From: Lutibacter sp.
GTDB lineage: Bacteria; Bacteroidota; Bacteroidia; Flavobacteriales; Flavobacteriaceae
Assembly (NCBI GenBank): GCA_021647265.1
Contig: JAKIVA010000003.1
Location: forward strand, 26,896 to 90,895
Length of the DNA stretch: 64,000 nucleotides
Reading direction: 5' to 3'
Position 1 is the first letter of the stretch, and each line of letters opens with the position of its first letter. A program made the translations under genes and the position numbers. Below, in pieces: positions 16,532 to 25,776 of this stretch. The notes beneath the pieces were generated by a model. It saw nothing but the letters and a program-made list of their open reading frames with translations, was not told the DNA's origin and did no database searches.

Positions 16532-19033
16532 TTTAGGATCTAAAATGCTATTAATACGTTTTACAATATCTTGTAAATGATATTTTCTAAGCGTATTTGT
16601 TGTTGCGCTAGCAGCTCTTTGAGCATCTCTTTTAATTCTGTTTAATTCACCACGAACTATTGGAATTATATCAGACTGTTTTACGGTAACAGTTGTTCTT
16701 TTAATATAACTTGCATAACTGCCAGAACTCTTTATTTTTTTAACATCTTCAGCGGTCATTATGTTTGCTAACTTTTCAATATAAGCTCTTTGCAAATTTC
16801 TTCGGTAGGTGTCAATTTTTTTACCTGTACGTAATTCAGACCAAATGTCATTGCGCAAATCATTCATCATAGAAACCAATGTGTAGGCTTTAGAGCCATT
16901 TAAAGTTTCATTTTCAATCATTCTAGTCATTCTCCCCAAATCAAGAATGTTATTTAAAGTCCTTACTTGAATTGCTCTAATACGCTCAGTAATTCCCGAA
17001 TATTCAGTTCTTTCAATAATATTTTTATCAATTAACCAAGTTGGAGTTTCAAATAATTGAGTATTTACAAATTTCAAACAATTTTTTTGATGTTCTTTAT
17101 CAACATAAGTATATACCGCACCTTCTTGGTCATATGTTTTATAATTTTCATAAACACCACCAATATTTGAAGAAACATGTCCCATATACCTATTAAATTG
17201 TGAAATTACATGGCCATACATTGTTTTTAGATCATCATAATTTTTACCCTTTTCAGCAGTCCAGTTAATCAAATTTGGAACAATACGCTTTAAATTTGCA
17301 ATACCATAACTACTGGCTTTAATAGCGTTATCACCTAAATCTTCAGTTTGAGAACTAGGATCAACAACTCCTCCTGCCTGTTGGTGACCAAAACGATAAA
17401 GCGGGTCTCCATCATGTTCTAAAATCCAATTATCCAATGTTTCTTTTTCATCTTTGGCAGTTACTGCATCTAAAATAGGACGATACCCCCAGCTAATAGC
17501 ATATTTATCATAGATACCTATGTTTGGCATTAATGCCACTCCATTATCTCCGGGTTGGGCAACATAATTGAAACGAGCATAATCCATAATTGCGGGAGCT
17601 GTACCATATTTTTTTGTAAATGTTGCTGAACGTAAGGAATCTACAGGGTAGGCAGAACTACTTCCCATATTGTGTGGTAATCCTAATGTATGACCAACTT
17701 CATGAGAGGAAACAAATTGGATAAGTTCACCCATAACCTTGTCTTTGAATTCTGTGGTTTGTGCTTCAGGGTTTATAGCTGCTGTTTGAACAAAAAACCA
17801 CCCTTTTAACAAACTCATTACATTGTGATACCAATTAATATCTGATTCTAAAATTTCACCAGAACGTGGATCACTTACATGAGGTCCATTGGCATTTGGT
17901 ATAGGAGAGGCTAAATATCTAACTACTGAATAGCGAACATCTTCAGGACTCCATTCAGGATCTTCTTCTTTAGTAGGAGGATCTTTAGCAATAATTGCAT
18001 TTTTAAATCCGGCAGCTTCAAAAGCAACTTGCCAGTCTTCAATACCCTGTTTTATATATTTTCTCCATTTTTTTGGAGTTGCTCTATCTATATAATAAAT
18101 AATTTGCTTTTTTGGTTCAACCAATTCACCACGTTTAAACTTTTCTATATCTTCTTTTTTAACTTCCAGTCTCCATCGATCTAAAAAAGTAACTTTATCA
18201 CTTTTTTGAGCTTCAGAGCCATAGTCTGTTTGACTTGTTGTAAACCAGCCAACTCTTTCATCAAAAATTCTACGTTTCATAGGTTCTTTAGGCAATAATA
18301 TCATAGAACTACTCATTTCTACTGAAACAATTCCAGTACTCGAGTTTGAGGGTGCGGCACTTGCAGCATACGTTTTTACGTGATGTACCTCAATGTTTTT
18401 GGGGTAACTTTTTACACTTTCAATAAAAGATTTTTTAGTATCTAGCTTTGTTATTTTATAACTTTTTCTCATAAAAGAAGGTAAGCCCAAAGCTTTTACA
18501 TCGGTAGTAAATAATTCAGTTGCATCAATTACAGTAGCCGTTTTGTCATCATTATAAGCTTTAATAGGGAATGAAAACAATACAGGTTCAAAATTTGAAT
18601 TTACAACGGCTTCATGAATAGGCAGTTCTTTATCAGCAACAATATTGTAGGATACAACTCTTAATAAAACAGTTTTTCCTTTTTTTTGCCAACGCAAAAC
18701 TTGTGTGTTTGTTTTTTGTCCTCCAAAACTTTTATTGTTTGAAGTATTTTTAGCAATACGAGTTACCATTAATAATTCTCTTTCAAAAAGAGAATCAGGT
18801 ATTTCATACAAATATTTATCATCTATTGTATGAACTTTAAATAAACCATCATCGGTTTTGGCTTCTTTAGTAATTACCTTATTATAAGGTTGAATAGCGT
18901 TCTTTTTTGGTTTAGGTGTAGGAGTTTCAGCAACTTCTTTTTTTCTTTTTCTTTTTTTTTGAGCTTCTGCAGTTGAAGAGAGGCCAATAATTAACATTAA
19001 AGTTAATAAATTGGCTAAAATTTTTTTAGGCAT
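16529..19033 (-). CDS. Exported zinc metalloprotease (DUF5117/DUF5118 type)
   Basis: 834 aa with a signal peptide (ends AEAQ, ~residue 25). The extended zinc motif HEVGHTLGLPHN (HExxHxxGxxH, metzincin-like) lies in the middle at about residue 443, and a downstream MDYARFNYVAQ probably supplies the Met-turn. The large N-terminal region with LFERELLMVTRI and the C-terminal helical region match the DUF5118-DUF5117-catalytic architecture common in Bacteroidetes. Substrate unknown; it likely acts in the periplasm or outside the cell. Monocistronic, ending close to the repeat-rich gap. Confidence 0.88.
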   Translation of the reverse strand: MPKKILANLLTLMLIIGLSSTAEAQKKRKRKKEVAETPTPKPKKNAIQPYNKVITKEAKTDDGLFKVHTIDDKYLYEIPDSLFERELLMVTRIAKNTSNNKSFGGQKTNTQVLRWQKKGKTVLLRVVSYNIVADKELPIHEAVVNSNFEPVLFSFPIKAYNDDKTATVIDATELFTTDVKALGLPSFMRKSYKITKLDTKKSFIESVKSYPKNIEVHHVKTYAASAAPSNSSTGIVSVEMSSSMILLPKEPMKRRIFDERVGWFTTSQTDYGSEAQKSDKVTFLDRWRLEVKKEDIEKFKRGELVEPKKQIIYYIDRATPKKWRKYIKQGIEDWQVAFEAAGFKNAIIAKDPPTKEEDPEWSPEDVRYSVVRYLASPIPNANGPHVSDPRSGEILESDINWYHNVMSLLKGWFFVQTAAINPEAQTTEFKDKVMGELIQFVSSHEVGHTLGLPHNMGSSSAYPVDSLRSATFTKKYGTAPAIMDYARFNYVAQPGDNGVALMPNIGIYDKYAISWGYRPILDAVTAKDEKETLDNWILEHDGDPLYRFGHQQAGGVVDPSSQTEDLGDNAIKASSYGIANLKRIVPNLINWTAEKGKNYDDLKTMYGHVISQFNRYMGHVSSNIGGVYENYKTYDQEGAVYTYVDKEHQKNCLKFVNTQLFETPTWLIDKNIIERTEYSGITERIRAIQVRTLNNILDLGRMTRMIENETLNGSKAYTLVSMMNDLRNDIWSELRTGKKIDTYRRNLQRAYIEKLANIMTAEDVKKIKSSGSYASYIKRTTVTVKQSDIIPIVRGELNRIKRDAQRAASATTNTLRKYHLQDIVKRINSILDPK

Positions 19034-19163
19034 AAATTAAAGTTTACTTAATTAAAAGCCGAATGTATTAAACAGCGATGTAAAAAATCTTAAATTTTTG
19101 TTAAAGAATACATATTACAAGAAGTGCCTTTAGTTTTATAAGAAAAGAAAAAGGAAGAGTAAT

Positions 19164-20465
19164 TTAATTATTTTTTAACTTTTTCAGCTGTTTCTTAATT
19201 TTTCTAATAGCAGATTCAATGGGTTTTTCAGGCTCAATAACATTGTATTTCCCCCAGAAATCTGGATCAGAAAAACCAGAAGATTTATCACTCATTATTA
19301 TGGAAGATTTTAGTCTGTTTTTAGGTTTAATTAATTTTTTAGTGATATTGTTTTTCCAGTCTGTTATTGCCATTTCCATAGTTGTATAGTATATGGTATT
19401 GAACAATCGTTTATCCCAATTAATTTTGAAGCCAAGTTGAATTCTACTGTAGCCATAATACCATTTCCCATTTTTCTCACGATAATCAATTTGATAAGTT
19501 GCTTCTACAGGATATACTTTGGCTCCTTTAGGTTTTTTAACGATAAAAATTCTACTTGCTTTTTCTTTGTTCTCAAGATTTAGTTTAAACTTTGCGTTAG
19601 TTAAAGCTAATGATTGTGCGTCTATGTATAATTTACCATAAAATAGCGGTGTTTTTACGTATTCTTTTTGTTTAAAATTGATTACATAAATAGGTCTATT
19701 GTCAATTTTTGTAGATTTATCAAAAGAAAAATCATAGAATTCTAGCATATTTTCACTAAAAAACAAATCAGGATTTTTCATAACATCAATGTATATTGAA
19801 TTGTACGGTCCTCCTTTAAGTTTAAAAGCAATAGTATCCAATCTCGAATAATCAGTGCTTTTACGAGATTTGTACAGCTTTAAAACATCTTTTTTAGCAT
19901 TGGTATAGGGCTGCTTGTTAATTTCTACTACAGCTTCAGATAATGATACATAACTTCTTCTCTTTTTAATAGTTTCTCTATAAAAAGCTGTCATTGTTGT
20001 TAGTTTATCAAAATAATTCAGCTTCTTTCTTTTTAAAACTTCTAAAATTAAAGATTGAGCATCTTTTACAACAATTTTAATTTCAGAAAGTTCTTCAATA
20101 TATGTTTCAAGTTTTATAGTAGTTTTAGTTTTGAAATCTGATAAATTTAAAACTTTACTTGTGTACCCTAAAAATGAAATGGTTACATCAGAATTAGTAT
20201 GTTCTTTTGGTACTTTTAATAAAAATTCACCTTGTGTATTTGTAACGGTACTTATGTTTGTTCCATTTACAGTTAGTGTAGCAAAAACCAATGCTTTTTT
20301 TGTTTTACTATCTACAACCTTACCTTTGTATTTCTTAAAGCTTAAAGTATCTTTTACAATTTTAGTTGAAGCAAAACTTTCATTTTGAAATCCAAAACCA
20401 AACAGCAATAAAAGAAGTGAGGTTGCTAGTAAATTTTGACTTAGAGTAATTGCTTGCTTTAACAT
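19164..20465 (-). CDS. Exported protein with carboxypeptidase-like regulatory domain
   Basis: 433 aa. An N-terminal hydrophobic signal (~residues 8-32, ending ESFAS) leads into a CarboxypepD_reg-like beta-sandwich at ~43-128 (YKGKVVDSKTKKALVFATLTV ... TNTQGEFLLKVP). The remaining ~300 residues have beta-rich, outer-membrane-protein-like character with no motif I can name. There is no TonB plug and no 22-strand barrel. It resembles proteins annotated in flavobacteria only by the N-terminal domain. Function unknown. It is 130 nt upstream of the zinc protease on the same strand and may share its regulation. Confidence 0.7.
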   Translation of the reverse strand: MLKQAITLSQNLLATSLLLLLFGFGFQNESFASTKIVKDTLSFKKYKGKVVDSKTKKALVFATLTVNGTNISTVTNTQGEFLLKVPKEHTNSDVTISFLGYTSKVLNLSDFKTKTTIKLETYIEELSEIKIVVKDAQSLILEVLKRKKLNYFDKLTTMTAFYRETIKKRRSYVSLSEAVVEINKQPYTNAKKDVLKLYKSRKSTDYSRLDTIAFKLKGGPYNSIYIDVMKNPDLFFSENMLEFYDFSFDKSTKIDNRPIYVINFKQKEYVKTPLFYGKLYIDAQSLALTNAKFKLNLENKEKASRIFIVKKPKGAKVYPVEATYQIDYREKNGKWYYGYSRIQLGFKINWDKRLFNTIYYTTMEMAITDWKNNITKKLIKPKNRLKSSIIMSDKSSGFSDPDFWGKYNVIEPEKPIESAIRKIKKQLKKLKNN

Positions 20466-20640
20466 AGTCTACAAGTTTAAATTGAACATTTAGTAAGAAA
20501 TACAATATAATGAATTATTTTATAAAATAAAGATGCAGAAATGCTAAATTACAGTGTAGATACATAAATTAACTTTTTTTTAAGAGTATTGTATTGATAT
20601 TGATGACACGAGAAGGTGCTTCAATGATTTTTGGTAATGG

Positions 20641-22839
20641 TTAAATATTTAGCCAATAGGTTAGCTTAACATTAAACGAACGAGTCCTTGGAGCAAAGAC
20701 ATTTTCAGTAAAGTAGTTATCGTTATAAACTACAAATAAATCTGATAGAGGTGCAAAACGCCATTGCAACCTTGTATTTACGCTAAAATTATTTCTTTGA
20801 CTGTTGTATTGAATAAATGTAGCCCAAAATAATTTTTTATTAAAAGTAATATCCATTTTTGGACCAATGAGCCAGATTGAAGCATTTGGATATGGTTTAG
20901 GTAAAACTATTTTATTATAATTTAATTGAATTGAACTGGTAAAATAAGGTTGTAATCTTAAAGTTAATTGAGTTTGGATTGAATATTTTTCACCATTGTA
21001 AAATTTACCTATTGACGGTTTTAAATTATAAGAGAATTTTTTTCTCCTGTCTGATCTAAAAGACACATTAAAGCTCGTGTAATAATAATTTTTATTGTTA
21101 GGAAGTGGAATAGCGCCATCGGTTCCTGTTGGGTCAAAACTATAGTATAAATGTGTATACCTGTTGAGCATTTCAAATTGTAATTCTGAGGTGTTCATAA
21201 AGCTTGCTTGCCAGCTACTAATAATTGTATAATCAGAATTTTGAAAATTCAACTCGGGTTTCCATAAGAATATTGGCATAATTGAAAAACTGTGTTTTTG
21301 AATTTTTCCTTTTTTAGGCCAAAAAATACGTTCTATTCTAGGTGTTATTTTAAATATATCTGTTCTATTAATAAAACCAAGATCTGAACGGAAGTTATCA
21401 CCAACATAAACACCTCCTAAACGTATTTTGAAAAATCGACTGTTAAACTCTGTTGAGATTCCTGCAGAAACATCTTTACTATTAACATTAGGTGAAAATG
21501 ACTTGTGAAAAAAGTATTTTCCAACCCAGCTATTATCTGAAGAGGCTAATCGGTAGTCAATACCCAAAACTCTGTTGTATCTATCTTTATCTTCTAAAAA
21601 GTCGTAATTTTTAGTTGCTTGTTTATTAATAAACATAACACTTAAATTAGATCGGCTAAATAATTTTTGTTGTAGAGTTATTACAGTATTATTTGTGGTA
21701 GGTATGTTATTCTGAAGGTCTTCAGCAGTTTGCATATTTAATATTCCCAAGCGAATATTATTAGTTATTTTTCCGCTGAGCCTTACACCTCCAATAATAT
21801 CATTTTCTATGTTATTACCTTCTAAATCTGTAGCGATACCAATACGTCTTGAAAAAAAAGGATTGGCATCTCTGTTATTTCCAAAATCTCCAAAAAGATC
21901 ACTATTCTCAATAAAAAACTGCCTTCGTTCTGGTAGAGAAATCTCAAAACGAGTTAAATTTGTTACTTGTTGATCAACTTCAACTTGTGAGAAATCGGGG
22001 TTTAAAGTAAAATCTAAATTCATACTATTTCCAATAGTAAATTTAGCATCGCCACCAATTTTAAAATCGTTTATAGATTTACCTGTTTCATAATCTTTAG
22101 ATACAATGGTATTTACAAAAGGTATGATAGAAATAGGAGATTTAGATTTACCTAGTGGTTTTTCAAATATCATATCACCCATGTAAGCCAAACTAAAAAT
22201 AAACTGATTTTGAGGAATATTCATCCATGTGTTTCTTTCATTATCTTGTGTATCAAAGTGATAACTGTTAAATCTCCATTTTGTTTCTCCTTCTCGGTAT
22301 TTAAATGCTGAAAGAGGAATCATCCATTCTACGGTATAATGGTCTTTATGAATTTTAGTTTCACCAATCCATTTTGTATCCCAATTGGTATTAAAACCTC
22401 TTAGTTCAGTTCCTCCACCAGAAATTAAAGCTTCTCTACGTACACCATAGGGATTTGTTCCAAAGAAAAAGGCATTAGTACCATCGTTAAAAGTATCAAA
22501 AATTAAACTTATATTGTCATTTCCTGAAGCTCTAAAATCACGGCGTAGGGAAGGAATTATATAGTTTTTGCCTTTGGCATTCACCCTCATTCCTACATAT
22601 AAGTTGTCATCATCAAATAACATTTTAATTGTTGTTTGCTGTTTGGCTTGAATGGAGTCTGTAGGGAAGTATTGCCAGAAATCTTTTGCAGACTGTGCCT
22701 TACTCCAAGCATCTTCATCTAAAACAGCATCAATAGTAATAGGTTCATGGATATACTTTACATGAATTACTTTAGTTTTAGTTTGTGATAAACTTAGAAA
22801 GACATTCAATAGTGCAATAAAAACAACTAGTTTTCTCAA
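20641..22839 (-). CDS. DUF5916 outer-membrane protein with CBM9-like N-terminus
   Basis: About 732 aa. The N-terminal ~190 residues are the CBM9-like sandwich that opens DUF5916 proteins (HEPITIDAVLDEDAW, MLFDDDNLYVGMRV, EWMIPLSAF). The rest is a predicted beta-barrel (LPERRQFFIENSDLFG, then many alternating strands to the end LTYWLNI). The open frame has no early ATG: TTG at 22863 overlaps a TATTTTTG promoter match (complement 22861-22868), so TTG at 22839, giving a signal peptide starting (M)RKLVVFIALLNVF, is the better start. Role in the outer membrane unknown. Confidence 0.8.
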   Translation of the reverse strand: MRKLVVFIALLNVFLSLSQTKTKVIHVKYIHEPITIDAVLDEDAWSKAQSAKDFWQYFPTDSIQAKQQTTIKMLFDDDNLYVGMRVNAKGKNYIIPSLRRDFRASGNDNISLIFDTFNDGTNAFFFGTNPYGVRREALISGGGTELRGFNTNWDTKWIGETKIHKDHYTVEWMIPLSAFKYREGETKWRFNSYHFDTQDNERNTWMNIPQNQFIFSLAYMGDMIFEKPLGKSKSPISIIPFVNTIVSKDYETGKSINDFKIGGDAKFTIGNSMNLDFTLNPDFSQVEVDQQVTNLTRFEISLPERRQFFIENSDLFGDFGNNRDANPFFSRRIGIATDLEGNNIENDIIGGVRLSGKITNNIRLGILNMQTAEDLQNNIPTTNNTVITLQQKLFSRSNLSVMFINKQATKNYDFLEDKDRYNRVLGIDYRLASSDNSWVGKYFFHKSFSPNVNSKDVSAGISTEFNSRFFKIRLGGVYVGDNFRSDLGFINRTDIFKITPRIERIFWPKKGKIQKHSFSIMPIFLWKPELNFQNSDYTIISSWQASFMNTSELQFEMLNRYTHLYYSFDPTGTDGAIPLPNNKNYYYTSFNVSFRSDRRKKFSYNLKPSIGKFYNGEKYSIQTQLTLRLQPYFTSSIQLNYNKIVLPKPYPNASIWLIGPKMDITFNKKLFWATFIQYNSQRNNFSVNTRLQWRFAPLSDLFVVYNDNYFTENVFAPRTRSFNVKLTYWLNI

Positions 22840-22860
22840 GGTAAAATAGTTAAGAGATTT

Positions 22861-22868
22861 CAAAAATA
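22861..22868 (-). promoter_or_regulatory. -7 element of the DUF5916 gene
   Basis: On the minus strand this reads TATTTTTG, a match to TAnnTTTG, 21 nt upstream of the preferred TTG start at 22839. It rules out the longer ORF start. Confidence 0.55.
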
Positions 22869-23111
22869 GAATAATAATCTAATTTGTTGTTGTGTTTTAG
22901 GTGATTTTTTATTTTGTAGTAAAATGTGCAATAATTATAATAGTAAATTTAAATGAATGAGGGTATGTTCAATTTTAGTTGAATTGACTAAATAAGATTA
23001 TTTATTCGTAAAAATAGATATAAAGAAGCCTCTCAATTGTAGCTCCTTTATATCATGAAATTCTGAATCAATCCTGCCTGCCAGCGAGTCAGGTTCAAAA
23101 TGGTGTTAATA

Positions 23112-24806
23112 TTATGTAAGTTCAACAAATAAACCAGTATCTGTATTGTTGACAGATGCTAATTTATTTCTGGTTAATCCTTTAATGGTTTTGTCCCATT
23201 TTTTATTGCTTAAACCACTTTGTGATTTTAGATCGTTTAGTAAAATAGGAGTGTTGCTTTTTAGAATATTAAAAACTACTTTTTCATCATCAGTCATTTC
23301 AATAGCTTTTTTCTCTGGTTTCATTTGCGGAAAGAAGAGTACTTCTTGAATAGAAGCATTATTGGTCATAAACATAACCAAACGGTCAATTCCAATACCA
23401 ATTCCAGAAGTAGGAGGCATTCCATATTCTAAAGCACGAATAAAGTCTTGATCAATAAACATAGCTTCATCATCTCCTTTAGCAGATAATTTTAACTGGT
23501 CTTCAAAACGCTCACGTTGATCAATTGGGTCATTTAATTCAGAGTAGGCATTTGCTAATTCTTTTCCGTTTACCATTAACTCAAAACGCTCGGTTAAATC
23601 TGAATTTGTACGATGTTCTTTTGTCAGTGGGCTCATTTCTTTTGGATAATCAGTAATAAATGTTGGTTGAATGTAATGATGCTCACATTTTTCTCCGAAT
23701 AACTCATCTATCAATTTACCAACTCCCATAGTATCGTCAACTTCAATACCAACCTTTCTACATACATCCTTTAATTTATCTTCTTTCATTCCTGCAACAT
23801 CATACCCTGTATGGATTTTTATTGCTTCTAAAATAGGAACTCTTGGGTAAGGAGCTTTAAAGCTAACGGTATGCTCTCCAATTTGCACTTCAGATGTGCC
23901 GTTAGAATCTATGGCTACTTTTTCTAATAATTCTTCGGTCATTCGCATCATCCAATTATAGTCTTTGTATGCAACATACAATTCCATAACGGTAAACTCA
24001 GGGTTATGAGTTCTATCCATTCCTTCATTTCTGAAATCTTTTGAAAACTCATAAACCGCATCAAACCCACCAACAATCAATCTTTTTAAATACAATTCAT
24101 TTGCAATACGTAAATACAGAGGCATATCTAGTGCATTGTGATGCGTAATAAACGGACGTGCGGCAGCACCACCAGGAATTGGTTGTAAAATGGGTGTTTC
24201 TACTTCTAAATAGCCACGTTCATTAAAAAAATTACGAATTGAATTTGTTATTTTTGTACGTTTTATAAATGTTTCTTTTACATGGTCGTTAACAATTAAA
24301 TCTACATAACGCTGTCTGTAACGTTGTTCAGCGTCTGAAAAGGCATCATGTACTTTTCCATCAGCATCTGTTTTAACTACAGGAAGCGGTCGTAAACTTT
24401 TTGAAAGCACAGTAAGTTCTTTTACTTTTACAGAAACTTCACCAACATTGGTTTTAAAAACGATTCCTTTAACACCAATAATATCTCCCATGTCCAATAA
24501 TTTTTTAAATACAGTATTGTACATAGTTGGATTTTCTTCAGAAGAAATTTCATCACGATTTACGTAGATTTGCATTCTGCCACTTGCATCTTTTAATTCA
24601 GCAAAAGAGGCTTTTCCCATAATTCTACGGCTCATCATTCTTCCAGCTAACACAACTTCTTTTCCTTCAAAATTGTTAAAATTTGAGGTAATCTGTTTTA
24701 TTGTTGTAGTTGTTTTAAATTCTTCTGCAGGATAAGGGTTTATACCCAGTTCACGTAGTTTTTGTAATGATTCTCTTCTAACTATTTCAAGTGCTGATAA
24801 TTGCAT
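23112..24806 (-). CDS. lysS: Lysyl-tRNA synthetase, class II
   Basis: 564 aa. An N-terminal OB-fold binds tRNA (EVVLAGRMMSRRIMGKASF), followed by class II motifs: motif 1 FLEVETPILQPIPGGAAARPF, motif 2 FRNEGMDRTHNPEFTVMELY, motif 3 GIGIGIDRLVM. It charges tRNA-Lys in the cytoplasm. After the catalytic core (FFPQMKPEKK) there are ~65 additional residues predicted to fold as a small helical domain (LLNDLKSQSGLSNKKW), an extension often seen in Bacteroidetes LysS. A TATCTTTG -7 element lies at complement 24844-24851, about 37 nt upstream of the ATG. Confidence 0.97.
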   Translation of the reverse strand: MQLSALEIVRRESLQKLRELGINPYPAEEFKTTTTIKQITSNFNNFEGKEVVLAGRMMSRRIMGKASFAELKDASGRMQIYVNRDEISSEENPTMYNTVFKKLLDMGDIIGVKGIVFKTNVGEVSVKVKELTVLSKSLRPLPVVKTDADGKVHDAFSDAEQRYRQRYVDLIVNDHVKETFIKRTKITNSIRNFFNERGYLEVETPILQPIPGGAAARPFITHHNALDMPLYLRIANELYLKRLIVGGFDAVYEFSKDFRNEGMDRTHNPEFTVMELYVAYKDYNWMMRMTEELLEKVAIDSNGTSEVQIGEHTVSFKAPYPRVPILEAIKIHTGYDVAGMKEDKLKDVCRKVGIEVDDTMGVGKLIDELFGEKCEHHYIQPTFITDYPKEMSPLTKEHRTNSDLTERFELMVNGKELANAYSELNDPIDQRERFEDQLKLSAKGDDEAMFIDQDFIRALEYGMPPTSGIGIGIDRLVMFMTNNASIQEVLFFPQMKPEKKAIEMTDDEKVVFNILKSNTPILLNDLKSQSGLSNKKWDKTIKGLTRNKLASVNNTDTGLFVELT

Positions 24807-24843
24807 GCGGTGTTTTTTATATTTTATTTATAATAACAGTTTG

Positions 24844-24851
24844 CAAAGATA
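24844..24851 (-). promoter_or_regulatory. -7 element of the lysS promoter
   Basis: Minus strand TATCTTTG matches TAnnTTTG; the predicted start site is ~33 nt upstream of the lysS ATG at 24806. Confidence 0.6.
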
Positions 24852-24899
24852 CAATCAATTCAGAAAAATAAGTAGTTTCAAAAGAAAAAGTGTTTATAA

Positions 24900-24929
24900 T
24901 TTGAATTTGAATTAAAATTTATATATTTG
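24900..24929 (+). promoter_or_regulatory. Promoter of the predicted small RNA
   Basis: TTTG at 24900-24903, an 18-nt spacer and TATATTTG at 24922-24929 form a complete Bacteroidetes -33/-7 promoter. No protein-coding ORF follows; the next features are hairpins and a terminator. Confidence 0.7.
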
Positions 24930-25032
24930 TGAACCGCATTTTGTGCGGTTTAGTTGTGTTGTTTGGCGTTATTAAACGTCAAGGTTTTTTAAACCAATGG
25001 AAAGCTTCCCGAAAAACCGGGACGCTTTTTTT
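24930..25032 (+). ncRNA. Predicted ~100-nt structured small RNA
   Basis: Between a consensus promoter and an intrinsic terminator lie successive hairpins: AACCGCA/TGCGGTT (24932-24950), GGCGTT/AACGTC (24965-24980, one G-U pair), GGTTT/AAACC (24983-24995), GGAA/TTCC (24999-25009), then TCCCG/CGGGA with flanking AAGC/GCTT and seven T (25003-25032). TTGG at 24963-24966 could also pair with CCAA at 24994-24997. The segment is far more GC-rich and structured than its surroundings and contains no ORF of useful length. The RNA class is not recognised; it is not tmRNA or tRNA. Confidence 0.65.
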
Positions 25033-25105
25033 ATTTTACACCATTTTTTAAGCTATAAAAGGAAGTTGGCAACAATAATGATTGACATTCTAACTGATAT
25101 AATAA

Positions 25106-25137
25106 TTTGAATCTGATGCTATTTTGATGTATATTTG
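25106..25137 (+). promoter_or_regulatory. parDE promoter
   Basis: TTTG at 25106-25109, a 20-nt spacer and TATATTTG at 25130-25137: an exact Bacteroidetes promoter, 17 nt upstream of the parD ATG at 25155. Confidence 0.75.
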
Positions 25138-25154
25138 CATCACAATATAAAATT

Positions 25155-25400
25155 ATGGCAAGACAAAGTATTTCATTTACAGAACCGAATGATAATTGGT
25201 TAAAGGCCCAAATTGAGAATAAAGAATATTCGAGTAAAAGTGAATTAGTTAATGATTTGATTAGACAAGCGAGAAAACAACAAGCTCAAATTGATTGGAT
25301 TAGTTCCAAATTAGAAAGAGCTGAAAAAAGCGGATTCACTACTGATTCTAAAGAGCAAATTTTGGCGCAATCAAAATTCTTATTGAATGACCAATTATAG
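25155..25400 (+). CDS. parD: ParD-family antitoxin (ribbon-helix-helix)
   Basis: 81 aa. The N-terminus RQSISFTEPNDNWLKAQI followed by EYSSKSELVNDLIRQAR is the beta-strand plus two helices of ParD-type RHH DNA-binding antitoxins. The C-terminal part (ISSKLERAEKSGFTTDSKEQILAQSK) is the toxin-binding tail. It neutralises ParE and should repress its own promoter just upstream. It overlaps parE by 14 nt, the usual arrangement. The pair sits between a small RNA and a DUF456 gene, both housekeeping-like surroundings. Confidence 0.88.
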   Translation: MARQSISFTEPNDNWLKAQIENKEYSSKSELVNDLIRQARKQQAQIDWISSKLERAEKSGFTTDSKEQILAQSKFLLNDQL

Positions 25401-25680
25401 GCTGAGTAATACTGCGAAAGAAGATTTAATAAGAATTCATCATTACGGAGTTAGAACATTTGGAGAAACACAAGCGGATAAATATTTCGATTCGTTTTTT
25501 GAATATTTTGATAGAATATCAAAAAATCCGTATTCATTTGAATCAGTTGATTACATTAAAATAGGATATAGAAGATGTGTTTGTAGTTCTGATTCGATTT
25601 ATTTTAAGATAAATGAAAATGATAAAGCTGTAGAAATTATGACAATAATTGGACGACAAGATTTGAAAGATATACTATAA
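25387..25680 (+). CDS. parE: ParE/RelE-superfamily toxin
   Basis: 97 aa. The order NYRLSNTAKEDLIRIHHYGVRTFG, ADKYFDSFFEYFDRISKNP, SFESVDYIKIGYRRCVCSSDSIYFKI and IMTIIGRQDLKDIL matches ParE toxins, with the conserved YRR segment and the terminal IxGRQD. ParE toxins poison DNA gyrase (established for characterised members); the target here is inferred. Starts inside parD. Complete, no disrupting changes seen, so the module could be active. Confidence 0.88.
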   Translation: MTNYRLSNTAKEDLIRIHHYGVRTFGETQADKYFDSFFEYFDRISKNPYSFESVDYIKIGYRRCVCSSDSIYFKINENDKAVEIMTIIGRQDLKDIL

Positions 25681-25776
25681 AAATTACAGTTGCCAATAAA
25701 GAACTGAGCTAAAAATTGCTAAATTATGTCGATTAGAGAAAAACGATTAACTTTATGGGTCTAACCCGTTGAGAAC

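Noticed and set aside
24930..25032. SRP RNA, tmRNA or a tRNA at this site
   Set aside because: It lacks the GGAAGCAGC-type SRP loop, any tRNA-like acceptor or TψC sequence, and is too short for tmRNA.
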